In this document: positions 17,392-27,401 of the stretch, piece after piece
Position numbering within the stretch: position 1 is the first letter of the stretch
Layout: each line of letters opens with the position of its first letter
From: Aquabacterium humicola
Lineage (GTDB): Bacteria > Pseudomonadota > Gammaproteobacteria > Burkholderiales > Burkholderiaceae_C
Reading direction: 5' to 3'
Assembly: GCF_030167915.1 (NCBI RefSeq)
Contig: NZ_JARGNB010000003.1
Location: 124,001-188,000, forward strand
DNA: 64,000 nucleotides
The notes under the pieces: generated by a model
What the model was told of the DNA's origin: nothing
The model's input: only the letters and a program-made list of their open reading frames with translations
Databases searched by the model: none
Made by a program: the position numbers and the translations under genes

Positions 17392-19992
17392 TCACAGCGG
17401 ACCCTTACTCCGTACCCGTGCCGCCCGCTGCAGCAGATCACCCGCCTGGAGCACTCGCTCGCGCAGCTTGAGCGGAAAGTCCGGCGACTGCGCTGCCAGG
17501 TAGCGCTGCACGACCGCGGCAGTCGCGGGCGAGCCATGCCCGTGCAGCACGCTGTCCACCCATTGGCTGTCGAAAAAGGTGCCGCCGTGCCGGCGCACGT
17601 CGAGCAGCATCTCCAGTGCGGGTTGCACCAGCTGCGCCGATGTCTCCGCGCGCACCGGGTGATGTAGTTCCGATAGCCCGTCGATGACCCACTCCTCCGG
17701 CTTGCGCTTGGCTGGGTCGCGCAGTTGTCGGAACCATGCTTCGCGCTGCGCCGGACTCGGCGAGAGCACCTCCCGCAAGTACGTCATGCGCGCCTTGCGA
17801 TCGGGATTGGCGATGCGCTCGATCTGCTCGTCGAGGATCTGGCTGGAGCCGACGACATCACGCCGGGCAAGCTCCCTGGCGAGTCTTGTCTCGTCCGCCT
17901 CGCTAAGCGGCAGCCCGGCCACGGCGGCATCGCGCTTCCAGACCAACCGCAGCCAGCTCACCGTCTCCGAGGAGACTGCCAGCGACTGCAGCGCCTTGAA
18001 CCAGACCGACTTGCGCGGTGCGTCCGCTGCATCCGCAAGCCGTTGCCTCAACAGCGTCTCCAGTTCCCCTGCGGCTTGGACGCGCTGCTGCGGCGTCAGG
18101 AAGCGCCACCACAGAGTGCCGAGGTCACCCAGCAGGTAGGACGCAACCTGCTCGTCGCCTTCCGAGCGCAGGGCCGCCAGCAGCGTGGGCAGAACTGCCT
18201 GCGGGGTCATGCGGCCGGCCAGCATCGCTTCCCACAACCCCGACCACGCCACGGCGCGAGTCAGTGGGTCCTGAAGCGCAGAGAGGTTCTCCGCCAAGAA
18301 GCGGCGTGAGCGTTCGTCGAACTGGAAATCAGCGTAGGCCCAACCTTGCCCTCCTGCGAGGACGGCATCCGGCAGGCAGTTGCCCGCGTCACGCGTGAGG
18401 TCGACGCGGGTCGACTGCATGTCTGCGCGCAGGTCAAGTTGCCCGCGAGAGCAAAGCAATGTGATCCGAAGTTCCTGCGGCCAGCGGAGCTTGCGACCCC
18501 GCGGGGCTGTTTCGATCAGACGCAGACTGTCCAGACGACCGTCGGTGAGACGCAGTTCGGTCCGGATCGAGGGCCGCCCGGGTTCGTCGATCCAGACGCG
18601 GCTCCACTCGCGCAGGTTGAAGCGTGCGCGCGGGGCGAGTGCCGAAATGAGGTCATCCCAGGTGGCGTTGGCGTAACTGTGCCTGCGCAGGTAGGTGCGC
18701 AGTCCGTCGCGGAACTCCTGCTCTCCCAGCATCACCTCCAACTGGCGCATCACCACGGGGGCCTTGGCATAGATAAGGTTGCTGTAGAGGTCGGCCGCAT
18801 CGGCCAGGTTGCCCAGGGGCTGGCGGATCGGATGAGTGCCCGCGGAGCGGTCGGTGGGGTAGGCACGCAGGTGGTTGTCGACGAAGAACGCAAGGTCGTG
18901 GCGGACATCCGGGAACAGCGGGTCGGCGATCTTCGACGCCATGAAGCTGGCAAAGACCTCCTTGGTCCAGACGTCATCGAACCAGCGCATCGTGACCAGA
19001 TTACCGAACCATGCGTGCGCAACCTCGTGCGCAATCAACCTTGCGCGCCACAAGCGCTCTCTCTGAGTGGCCGACTCTTCGAGCATCAGCTCTTCGGAGT
19101 TGTAGGCAGTTGCGCCGACATGCTCCATGCCCGGAAACGGAAAGGTCGGCAGCAGCACGAAGTCGTACTTCTCGAACGGGTACGACAAGTTGGTGTATTC
19201 GGCCATGTGCGCCAACGAACGCGCGTGCAAGTCGAATATCTCCTCCCGGTTGCGGATGAGCTTGGCGGCGTCAGTCTCCCGATGGAACATACGCAGCATC
19301 CGCCCATCCCGCATGCCGGTCTCCATGCGAAGGGCCCCGGCCACGAAAGAGACCAGATAGGTGGAAATGGGCTTCGTTGCACCGAAGCGAACACGAGCGC
19401 GATCACCGACCACCACGCGTTCGAGTTCGGCGCCGTTGGCGACCGACAGCCAAGGCGCAGGATGTTCCAGCGTGATGCTCCAGCGCGCCTTCAGATCGGG
19501 CTGGTCGAAGCATGGGATTGCCCTGCGTGCCTGGGCCGGAACGAACACAGTGAACAGCTGGTCGTCGCTGCGATTCAGCGGCCCATCGCCAGCGGTGAAC
19601 TCGATCTCCAGCTCGTTCTCGCCGCGGCGCAGCGACGCAGCCGGAAGCACGAGGTGCCCGTTGACCGACACGGGAACTGCCGGCACTCCATTGGCCTTCA
19701 ACTGGATCGCTTGCTGCCGATCAGGTTCGAAGTCGAGCACTAGCGGGCGGGTGCGATCGGACAGCAAGAAGCGCAGCACCATGTGTCCGCTGATCGGCGC
19801 GTCCTTGTTGGCAGGAATCGACAGGCTCACCTCGTAGCGTATGTCGCTGACCATCGTCGCGCGCGCGCGGGCCAGATCCTGCGCGACTCCCGAGGCCGGA
19901 GCTGCAGTCTGCGCTGACGCCAGCGTTCCGGTCAGCAGCAACGCTGCGAGCAGCTTCCCTCGGCAGAGGTCGAGCGACTTCATCTGGATCAT
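17392..19992 (-). CDS. Secreted M1 family metallo-aminopeptidase
   Basis: An 866-residue zinc aminopeptidase with a Sec signal (KLLAALLLTGTLASA). The GAMEN-type exopeptidase motif appears as PGMEHVGA (about 287-294). The zinc motif is HEVAH (322-326) with the third ligand Glu at about 345 (VWTKE). The N-terminal beta-saddle, thermolysin-like domain and long helical ERAP1-like C-terminal half are all present at normal length. It should trim N-terminal residues from peptides in the periplasm or outside. Starts at 19992 and 19983 are both possible; neither has a strong Shine-Dalgarno. Codon use by eye is less GC-extreme than in the 30-60 kb genes. Confidence 0.88.
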   Translation of the reverse strand: MIQMKSLDLCRGKLLAALLLTGTLASAQTAAPASGVAQDLARARATMVSDIRYEVSLSIPANKDAPISGHMVLRFLLSDRTRPLVLDFEPDRQQAIQLKANGVPAVPVSVNGHLVLPAASLRRGENELEIEFTAGDGPLNRSDDQLFTVFVPAQARRAIPCFDQPDLKARWSITLEHPAPWLSVANGAELERVVVGDRARVRFGATKPISTYLVSFVAGALRMETGMRDGRMLRMFHRETDAAKLIRNREEIFDLHARSLAHMAEYTNLSYPFEKYDFVLLPTFPFPGMEHVGATAYNSEELMLEESATQRERLWRARLIAHEVAHAWFGNLVTMRWFDDVWTKEVFASFMASKIADPLFPDVRHDLAFFVDNHLRAYPTDRSAGTHPIRQPLGNLADAADLYSNLIYAKAPVVMRQLEVMLGEQEFRDGLRTYLRRHSYANATWDDLISALAPRARFNLREWSRVWIDEPGRPSIRTELRLTDGRLDSLRLIETAPRGRKLRWPQELRITLLCSRGQLDLRADMQSTRVDLTRDAGNCLPDAVLAGGQGWAYADFQFDERSRRFLAENLSALQDPLTRAVAWSGLWEAMLAGRMTPQAVLPTLLAALRSEGDEQVASYLLGDLGTLWWRFLTPQQRVQAAGELETLLRQRLADAADAPRKSVWFKALQSLAVSSETVSWLRLVWKRDAAVAGLPLSEADETRLARELARRDVVGSSQILDEQIERIANPDRKARMTYLREVLSPSPAQREAWFRQLRDPAKRKPEEWVIDGLSELHHPVRAETSAQLVQPALEMLLDVRRHGGTFFDSQWVDSVLHGHGSPATAAVVQRYLAAQSPDFPLKLRERVLQAGDLLQRAARVRSKGPL

Positions 19993-20375
19993 CGTGGCAC
20001 CCGAGCAGTAGGCAGGCTGCGCTCCTTCTACGGTTCGTGACCCGGCAGACAGGAAGCGAAGCCAATCTACCTTGAACTTCCTGCTGGCACCATCGAGCTT
20101 CCCACCGATCCGGCAGGCGGGCCAATCCAGCGGCCGGCCGTCACGTTGAGAGGCGGCTCCTGGCCGAAACGCGTCCCTCGCTTTGCGAGAGCACTTGGAG
20201 CAGCGAGCCCAGTCTCCAGGCCACATCCACCCGCCGGCCGGCGCGGCGCCCAAGGACAGCCCGCGTGCAGGCACATCGGCGATGTACAGCGGCCGAGGCC
20301 AGAGCCGGCGACTGTGCGCCACACCGGCCGACTGCGTGCACGGCTAGACTGAATGTACGCACGACGGAGCGCGAG
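19993..20375. other. Divergent spacer, 383 bases
   Basis: It lies upstream of both the M1 peptidase (minus) and the FMN reductase (plus), so it must hold both promoters. I see no clear -35/-10 pair and no coding frame of quality. Confidence 0.4.
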
Positions 20376-20966
20376 ATGGTCGACAAGATCCTGGTGTTCT
20401 ACGGTTCCTACCGGTCCGACCGCATGGGCATTCGCCTGGCGGACTTCATCGTCGACGGGCTGCGGCAGCGTGGCGCCGAGCCCCAACTGGTCGACGCGAA
20501 GGCGCTCAACCTGCCGATGCTGGACCGCATGTACAAGGAGTACCCGCCCGGAACTGCGCCCCAGCCGCTGGAGACCCTGGCTCGCGAGATCAAGGGGGCC
20601 GACGCCTTCGTCTTCGTGACGGGCGAATACAACTGGGGGCCCCAGCCGGGCTTGAAGAACCTCACCGACCACTTCCTGGAGGAGTGGTTCTGGCGGCCGG
20701 CCGCGATTGCCAGCTATTCCGCCGGGCGCTTCTCGGGTGTGCGCTCGGGCACCCTCTGGCACGGCATCCTCAGCGAGATGGGAATGGTGGTGGTGTCGAG
20801 CACGCTGGCGGTGGGTCCGATCGCCCAAACGCTTGACGCCGCTGGCCAGCCGGTCGGCGCCTCTGGCGAGTCGCTGCGCAAGGCCTTCAGCCGCTTCGCC
20901 GACGACTTGGCCTGGTGGACCGAGGCGGCGCGAGCGCAGCGGGCGCGCCAGGCGCCGCCGTACTGA
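20376..20966 (+). CDS. NADPH-dependent FMN reductase family protein
   Basis: A 196-residue flavodoxin-like protein. The phosphate loop is FYGSYRSDRMGIRLAD and the flavin-contacting motif is VTGEYNWGPQPGLKN, both typical of PF03358 (azoreductase/chromate-reductase/NADPH:FMN oxidoreductases). It starts at an ATG preceded by GAGCGCGAG. It stands alone. The physiological electron acceptor cannot be told. Confidence 0.87.
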   Translation: MVDKILVFYGSYRSDRMGIRLADFIVDGLRQRGAEPQLVDAKALNLPMLDRMYKEYPPGTAPQPLETLAREIKGADAFVFVTGEYNWGPQPGLKNLTDHFLEEWFWRPAAIASYSAGRFSGVRSGTLWHGILSEMGMVVVSSTLAVGPIAQTLDAAGQPVGASGESLRKAFSRFADDLAWWTEAARAQRARQAPPY

Positions 20967-21203
20967 GGCTTCGGGGCAGCGGCAACCCCTTGCCAGCCCT
21001 CTGTGCTTCTGCGGAAAGCGGTCTCTCGTGGCGAACCGCTCCTGGCCGAGACGGTGAGTTCGCGGCGCCCCAGAAAGCTGCCCATCGAGCGCCACCACAC
21101 CATCACGCCAAGTTCGTGCCCGCGAGCAAGTTGACGCTCGGCAAGGCGTTCGGGCAGGGGAAGGTTCATCGTCTTCGCCCCTCAACCCCGACTGGAGACC
21201 GTC

Positions 21204-21825
21204 ATGGAATCCAACGCCAGCGCTGCACACCGCGAGCCGTGGAACAAAGGCAAGATCGTTGGACAGAAGGCGCCGTTCAAGCTGAAGGACATCTGGGCCC
21301 TGCGCATCCGGCTGCAGATGGAAGGCCGAGTTCGCGAACTCGCCCTTCAACTTGGGCATAGACAGCAAGTTGCGTGGCTGTGACCTGGTGGCCCTGAAGG
21401 TTCGCGACATCTGTCATGGCGACCAGGTGGCGGCCCGTGCCATCGTGATGCAGCACAAGACGCAGCGACCGGTTCAGTTCGAGATTACCCAGGCAACGAG
21501 AGAGGCCGTTCAGGCGTGGATCAAGCTGGCCGCGCTGAAGGCCGACGACTACCTCTTCCCGAGCCGGCTCCACGAGTCACCGCATCTCGGAACTCGGCAG
21601 TACGCTCGCATCCTCGGGGTCTGGGTCCACGACTTGGGCTTGGACCCGGCCGACTACGGTACCCACTCAATGCGGCGCACCAAGGCGACGCTGATCGACC
21701 GGCGCACCAAGAACCTGCGGGCAGTCCAGCTGTTGCTTGGCCATTCCAAGCTCGAGTCGACCGTCCGCTACCTCGGCATCGAAGTCGACGACGCTCTGGA
21801 GATCTCCGAGCAAACAGAGATCTGA
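21204..21825 (+). pseudogene. Tyrosine recombinase (phage-type integrase), frameshifted
   Basis: A good Shine-Dalgarno (GGAGACC) precedes the ATG at 21204. The frame begins MESNASAAHREPWNKGK and continues to about 21355 before running into a stop. From about 21340 the coding sense moves to another frame and gives the catalytic part: ALKVRDICHGD, then HSMRRTKATLI and LLGHSKLESTVRYLGIE, with the R..H-R/K-H-Y residues of tyrosine recombinases. The shift fits a 2-base loss at gcccTTCAAC. The whole would be about 206 residues, a short integrase type. I call it inactivated; a sequencing error is possible. Confidence 0.75.
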
Positions 21826-22008
21826 AGTCGGTCTGACTGGGTCGCGCCTCGATCCGCACGGAACGGCGCCGCCGGCGGTCCTGAAGGGCAGCTTCCTGGC
21901 GGCACCGCGAAGTTCCGGCCCCGGCCAGCAGCAGTCGGTGACGATAGACTGCTTCAGGGTGTCGGCAGGCGGTGGCCGCCGACTCGTAGATTGGAGTGAG
22001 TGAAGAAC

Positions 22009-23538
22009 ATGCGGGTCTTCGAACGGATCGCCATAGTTGTTCTCCTGACCGTGCTTGCGACTGCTGGAACCGGCGTGAGCGCGGCAGCGCAGCGAGAGGA
22101 GTGGCCAACGCAAGGCTGGCACCGTTCCTCACCCGAAGCGCAAGGGATGGACTCGAACGTCCTCGCCGAAGCATTCGACGAGATTCGCCGGCGCCAGATC
22201 GCCATTCATAGCCTGACGATCGTCCGCAATGGTTACCTCGTACTGGATGCGTACTTCTGGCCGTTCCAGGACAACCTCCTGCACGACACGGCGTCGGTGA
22301 CCAAGAGCGTCACCTCCACACTCGTTGGCGTCGCCATCGGCCAGCACAGGTTGAGCAGCGTGACGCAACCGGTGACGGCGGTTCTCGGAGCGCCGTCTAT
22401 CGCCAACCTCGATCCGCGCAAGAAGCGCCTGACGGTGGAGCACCTGCTCACGATGACATCCGGGCTCGACTGCCACCACGACAAGGGGGAGATCACCCTC
22501 ACCCAGATGAGAGGGAGTCCGGACTGGATCGGGTTCATGCTCGGCCTCCCGATGGTGGTCGAGCCTGGCGGCGTCTACGAGTACTGCTCCGGCGGCATGC
22601 ACTTGCTCTCCGGGATCATCACCAAAGCGACCGGCGTGAGCGCGCTCGACTTCGCCCGGCACGCACTGTTCGCTCCCCTTGGCATCGAAGAGGCGGCCTG
22701 GCCGTCCGACGCCCAGGGCATATCCCACGGCTGGGGCGACTTGCACCTTCAGCCTCGCGACATGGCGAAGATCGGCTATCTTTGGCTGCGAGGTGGCCAA
22801 TGGGAGAACCGGCAGCTCGTCCCGGCAGACTGGATGCGAAGCGCAGTCCAGGTGCACTCTCAGCCGGGCTCCAGTCCAGGACCGGGGTACGGATACGGTC
22901 TCTGGATCTATCCCGACAGGAACCCGCCGATATTCGAGGGACTCGGCCGAGGCGGGCAGCGCATCAGCGTCGTGCCAGCGAAGAACCTCGTCGTCGTGTT
23001 CACTGGTGGAGAGTTCGAACCGGGCGACATCGGCCAGTTCATCGGCCGCGCCATCAAATCCGACCGCGCGTTGCCTGAGAACTCGGCAGACGCGGCGCGG
23101 CTCGCGACTGCCGTACGGGCTGCGACGGAGCCGCCGGCTGCGCGACCAGTCACTACCGCGCCGACGCAGGCAAAGGTGATCTCGGGCCGCACCTACGCGC
23201 TCGACGCGAATCCGTTCGACCTCAGATCGTTCTCGCTCACCTTTTCGGGAGGTGCGACGGCCCAGCTCCAGTTGGAACTGGTCGACCGGCTTGACAGACC
23301 GCGACCGGTTGGATTGGACGGCGTTCCCCGCGTCTCGCCTGATGGGCGATTCGGATTGCCGGTCGCGGTAAGTGGTGCCTGGGAGAGTGCCAACTCGTTC
23401 GTCCTCGACTACAACGAGGTGGGGAACATCAACAACCGCCGCTTCCGCCTGACATTCGTCGATGAAGGGACCTCCGTGGAACTCACTGAGACGTCCGAGC
23501 CGCTGGCAACGGTGCGGTACCGCGGACGCGCACGGTAG
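22009..23538 (+). CDS. Secreted serine hydrolase, beta-lactamase / PBP fold with C-terminal beta domain
   Basis: A 509-residue protein with a Sec signal (IVVLLTVLATAGTGVSAAAQ). The SxxK motif is SVTK (about residues 96-99), and YCS within YEYCSGGMHLL is the second motif. Residues ~1-350 are the catalytic domain, and the last ~130 residues form a strand-rich module (TYALDANPFDLRSFSLTFSG). It is a family relative of the gene at 3571-4629 but longer and not close. The GTG at 22000 is an alternative start, but it is too near the GGAG. Substrate unknown. Confidence 0.82.
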   Translation: MRVFERIAIVVLLTVLATAGTGVSAAAQREEWPTQGWHRSSPEAQGMDSNVLAEAFDEIRRRQIAIHSLTIVRNGYLVLDAYFWPFQDNLLHDTASVTKSVTSTLVGVAIGQHRLSSVTQPVTAVLGAPSIANLDPRKKRLTVEHLLTMTSGLDCHHDKGEITLTQMRGSPDWIGFMLGLPMVVEPGGVYEYCSGGMHLLSGIITKATGVSALDFARHALFAPLGIEEAAWPSDAQGISHGWGDLHLQPRDMAKIGYLWLRGGQWENRQLVPADWMRSAVQVHSQPGSSPGPGYGYGLWIYPDRNPPIFEGLGRGGQRISVVPAKNLVVVFTGGEFEPGDIGQFIGRAIKSDRALPENSADAARLATAVRAATEPPAARPVTTAPTQAKVISGRTYALDANPFDLRSFSLTFSGGATAQLQLELVDRLDRPRPVGLDGVPRVSPDGRFGLPVAVSGAWESANSFVLDYNEVGNINNRRFRLTFVDEGTSVELTETSEPLATVRYRGRAR

Positions 23539-24300
23539 TTGTCAGGCAGGCGGCAATTCGTCTGCGAATGCCCTCCGACTTGTGGCGACGCACCTGGCGG
23601 TATCAGCGTGCCAGCAATGCCGTCAGCCGTGAACGCGCGTTCGCGTTACGACCGGCTGCAGCGGACGTCGCTGCGCGTGGCTGCTCGACTGGAGCGTTGA
23701 GCGACGGTTTTCTGGCGGCTCGCTGCAACGACACCAGTGACCGCAACGGGTTGAGCCGAGCCCGTCGAACGAACGGGGAGCGGTCGTTGACGGTGTGAGA
23801 CCGCGCTGCAGCATCACGTGGATCAGGCTACCGCCGTATTGCTGTCACTCACGGGGGCAGCAGTCGAGTGGTCGCAAGACTCAATGTCAGCTTGATATCG
23901 CTCACCGTCAGTCCGCCCGCCGGCAATCGCGGGCCCCTAGCGCTGCTGCGGAGCGGCCCCTCTTTCTGCCCGGGTGAGCTCGATCACTGCTCCGAAGCCA
24001 AGCGCCCCGAGGTCGGGCGCGGTGTCTGGGCATTTTGCGAGATCGAGACACCTGCCGCCGCTCAGAACAACCGCTCCGCCGCGGCAGCCGTCAGAAGTTC
24101 TGCCGCCGTCTGCCGATCGACCGGCCCGGCCAGGCCGAGCCAGCGGGGCGGCGGCACCGACTCCGGCGGCCAGGCACTGGAACCGCACATCGCGCTGCCG
24201 CAGGGCTGAGGCTCGGGCGAGCGCGCGGGCGCCGCTCGATTCATGGGCGAGGCGGCCTCGGTTGTGCGGCAGGGAGGCGATCGCGGCTTCGCCGCCGACC
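23539..24300. other. Long gene-poor spacer, 762 bases
   Basis: No reading frame here has family character. A minus-strand frame of 60 codons (24244-24062, starting MNRAAPARSPEP) follows the nuclease-propeller gene, but it lacks a Shine-Dalgarno and I cannot support it. Around 23750-23775 a stretch (GGGTTGAGCCGAGCCCGTCG) resembles degraded intergenic repeats seen in related genomes. It may be decayed DNA. Confidence 0.4.
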
Positions 24301-26745
24301 TCACGTCCACAGGCCCGCCCATCCCCAGGCAAAGTCCGACGGTTCCTGGCCCGGCAGCGCCGCCGCGCGTGCGTGGCGCTCGCCGCAGCGAACCGTGTAC
24401 AGGCGCTGCCCATGCTCGCGCGAGCGGCGCGTCATGAAGGCAAACTGCGCCTCGTCGATCGTCCAGCACACGCGCGTGGGCAACAGCTCTGGGGAGGCCG
24501 CCGTGTAGCGCACGAGCGGTTCGCGCGTGCCGTCCGCTGTGTCTATCCGCAGCAGGATGCGTCCATGGTCGCTTCGTGGACCGGCCAGCAGCGCGCGGTG
24601 GCCGCCCGGGGACACGGACAGCGCGGCATCGTCGCTGTTCAGCGCATGCAGCTCCCGCCTGGCATCGAGGATGTAGGCACCACGGTGTCCCAGCCGGATC
24701 ACGGCAGCACCCCCGCCGCCGACCGGGCTGTGCACACGCCACGCCTCGCGCGCGAAAACCGAGGTATAGCGGCTCGATCTGCGCTCGAGGGCATGCTCCC
24801 AGAGCAGCCCGGCTGTGGCATCGACCAGTTGCAGCAGGGCTTGCTCCTCGCTCTCCTGGCGCAGGGCGAAGAAGCAGGTCGGCTCGGTCGGGTGCCAACC
24901 GACGATCTCGGCCGCCAGGTCGATCTTCCGCTCGGTGCCTTCGGCGTCGAAGACGCGGTCGCGGTCGTCGAGCGCAAGCGCGAAGTGCGAGCCATCGGCC
25001 GACCAGCCGAGCGTCGGCTGGAAAGAGCCGCGCTTGTCCGCCGAGACGACCCGCGGCGGCGCGCCGGCGTGCACCAGCAGCACCTCGGACTCGCGTGCCA
25101 CCAACAAGGCACGCCCGTCGGGCGCCGCGTCCAGGCGAGCACTATCGCCGCTCTTCTGCGCGGTCCAGCCCGCGACCGGCTCAGCCTCGCCACCGGCCTT
25201 CACGCGCCACAACCCGGCCGGCTCATCGACTTCGCGCGCTTGCGTCGCCCAGTACAGCAGCTCCATCGCCTGGGCGGCGCGGCGCTTGCCGGGGGATGCC
25301 GCAGCGGAAGCCGAGACGACCGGCGCCGCGCCGTGGAAACCACGCGCGTGCACGGCATCGGCGAGCTGCAGCTCGAGCCTGCGCGCCAATGCGCTGTCCG
25401 GCGCGATGTCCGCCGCGAGCACCCAGGTGCGGCTCGCGGCGCGCGTGAGCTCGAAGCGGTAGGTTGGCATGTCGAAGTAGTTGACGATCGCCGTCAGGTC
25501 GGCATCCAGCGCCGCATAACGCACGAGCACCTTTTGCACCTTGAAGCGCGTGTAGCTGCGGCCGTGCTTCGGATCGATGATCGCGATCGGGCGCCCTTGC
25601 GGCGGCTTCAGCACCAGGTCGGGCATGTCGGCTCCCGCGCCGCCCTCGCTCTCGCCCTCGCTCCAATACTGGTAGTGGACATCGACGCTGCCACCGGCAA
25701 ACCGGGCGCTCGCCACCGGCGCCGTGGCGCGTCCGTAAGCCACATGCCACGCTCCGGCGTGCACGCCGTGCAGTTCGACGCGGCCGCCGCAGCCGTGCAA
25801 GGTCTTGAGCACGCGCACCAGCAGCCACAGCTCATACAGGCGCCAGCGTGCGGGCCAGAACTCGGTGCGCAGAAAGTCGTGGAAGCCGCTCTCGATGCGC
25901 GCGCCTTCGGTCACGTCCGCTCCCAGCGAGCGCAGCTGCGACGAGAGCAACTGCACTTCGTCGGCGAGCGAGGCGACGGCCGGGTTGGCGGGGATGCGCT
26001 CGTCGCAATCGAACGAAGCCAGCTCGTCGAGCACCGCCGGCAGGTGCTGCTGCACGCGTTGCAGCGCGCTCGTGGCGCCGGCAGATAGCGGCACGGACGC
26101 CAGAGCCGCGCTCGTGGCTTCCACCGCTTCGACGGCGAGCTGGAGCGCCGTCAGATCCTGCGGCGAACACGCCGCTCGTTCGACCGTGTGCGTGCTGCCG
26201 GGGAACTGACGCCACATCGCCTGAAGGGTCGCGTCAGACGAGTCTTGCAGCGCGCGGCCGAGACTTGTCACCTCTTCGTCGGTCGTCCGCTGCACGAGCG
26301 ACTCGGGATCCACGCGTGCAGCCACATCCTCCAGCGCAGCGGCGATCGCGTGGGCGCGCGCGTCGAGCGACGATCGATCCGGCGCCGCACCGGCAAACGC
26401 CCATGCCGAATCCAGCCCGCTCAGATCGAGCCTCAGCTCGCCGCCTCGGAGCTGCATCTGTCCACCCAGCGGTGCGCCCTGCGCCGCGCAGTAGTCGGCG
26501 ACCTCGCTGGCCATGCGCGCAAAGCGCTGCGCGAACCGGAACAGCACGGCCACGGCATCGGTCGCATCCAACCCTTGCAGCAATTCCAGCGCACGCCGCC
26601 GTGCGGCACCCGGCTCGTCGGGCGCCGCCTCACCGAACGCGGCGATGAAGTCGCTGATGTCGGCGTCGGCGCGCAGCAGCTCGCGCAGATCGGGTGCGGC
26701 GTCTGGGGGACCCGGCGGTCGTGGGTTCCGCTTCTTCGTGGCCAT
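24301..26745 (-). CDS. Large protein: helical N-terminus, McrC-like PD-(D/E)XK nuclease domain, C-terminal beta-propeller
   Basis: An 814-residue cytoplasmic protein of unrecognised function. Residues ~1-290 are helical and Ala/Asp-rich. Residues ~295-440 carry features of the McrC/DUF2357 group of PD-(D/E)XK nucleases: YELWLLVRVLK (about 323), then MPDLVLK (about 374) and AIIDPKHGRSY (about 388), with the lysine-rich follow-up VQKVLVRYA. This gives E, D and D-x-K candidates for the metal site. Residues ~495-814 have repeated strand blocks (LGWSADGSHFALALDD, LSVSPGGHRALLAG) of a TolB/WD-type propeller. The start at 26745 is chosen as the ATG nearest the charged N-terminus (MATKKRNPRP). It is divergent from the MFS fusion. 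A defence or DNA-processing role is only an inference. Confidence 0.6.
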   Translation of the reverse strand: MATKKRNPRPPGPPDAAPDLRELLRADADISDFIAAFGEAAPDEPGAARRRALELLQGLDATDAVAVLFRFAQRFARMASEVADYCAAQGAPLGGQMQLRGGELRLDLSGLDSAWAFAGAAPDRSSLDARAHAIAAALEDVAARVDPESLVQRTTDEEVTSLGRALQDSSDATLQAMWRQFPGSTHTVERAACSPQDLTALQLAVEAVEATSAALASVPLSAGATSALQRVQQHLPAVLDELASFDCDERIPANPAVASLADEVQLLSSQLRSLGADVTEGARIESGFHDFLRTEFWPARWRLYELWLLVRVLKTLHGCGGRVELHGVHAGAWHVAYGRATAPVASARFAGGSVDVHYQYWSEGESEGGAGADMPDLVLKPPQGRPIAIIDPKHGRSYTRFKVQKVLVRYAALDADLTAIVNYFDMPTYRFELTRAASRTWVLAADIAPDSALARRLELQLADAVHARGFHGAAPVVSASAAASPGKRRAAQAMELLYWATQAREVDEPAGLWRVKAGGEAEPVAGWTAQKSGDSARLDAAPDGRALLVARESEVLLVHAGAPPRVVSADKRGSFQPTLGWSADGSHFALALDDRDRVFDAEGTERKIDLAAEIVGWHPTEPTCFFALRQESEEQALLQLVDATAGLLWEHALERRSSRYTSVFAREAWRVHSPVGGGGAAVIRLGHRGAYILDARRELHALNSDDAALSVSPGGHRALLAGPRSDHGRILLRIDTADGTREPLVRYTAASPELLPTRVCWTIDEAQFAFMTRRSREHGQRLYTVRCGERHARAAALPGQEPSDFAWGWAGLWT

Positions 26746-27401
26746 CGACAACCTCCGCCCGCGCGCTTGGCGCGCCAAAAGATGGTAGCTCCGCGGCGGC
26801 GATCGGGCACCCCGTCGAGGACAACTTCGCGCCTGCGCGGGCGACAAGCTGGTTGGGCTGAGCGGCTGACCGCCTTGGAGAAGCCCGAAGGACGGGTTTG
26901 GGTCGAGTTCGGTCGAACACATCAGGCCAAGGCGCCGTTGGCGAGCCCTCACAACCTTGCCGGCCGCGGTCGAGTGACTGGTGACTGATCTACAGCGGCC
27001 GATCGAGGCGAAGGTCGCCGAGCAACAGGTGATCGTGGCAGCGGCCGTTCGTGCCGTTGAGCGCGAGTGTCCGCAACCAGTCTGCTCCTGCCGTTCGCCC
27101 CCGAGGCTCGAACGCGAGCGGTGGCCCAGGGCAGACATTCCTCAAGGCCTTGGAAGGGTCCGGGCTCGAAGGGCTGCGACCGTCGTCGCGCGTGCCGGCG
27201 CGTAGCGTCGGTGCAGAATCGCGCTTGGCCTGGGATCAGCGATACCCGGGAGCGGAAGGGTCGCGAAAGGAGGCTGGTCATGCGTTCGTGCGAGCTTCCA
27301 GCCATTGGTCGACCCCGTTCCGCGCTACCTGCCCTGGCCCGCGCGAACCTCGCGGTCTAGCCGACCGCAAGAACAGCTTCACGCGCCAGGCGCGACTGAG
27401 C
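26746..27401. other. Divergent spacer, 656 bases
   Basis: It separates the nuclease-propeller gene (minus) from the MFS fusion gene (plus). Frames in it are broken and show no family resemblance. It presumably holds both promoters; no confident element was identified. Confidence 0.4.

Noticed and set aside
21336-21360. Programmed frameshift in the integrase
   Set aside because: No slippery heptamer or downstream pseudoknot is obvious; simple 2-base loss explains it better.
24062-24244. 60-codon minus-strand frame after the nuclease-propeller gene
   Set aside because: No Shine-Dalgarno and no family resemblance; start and end look random.
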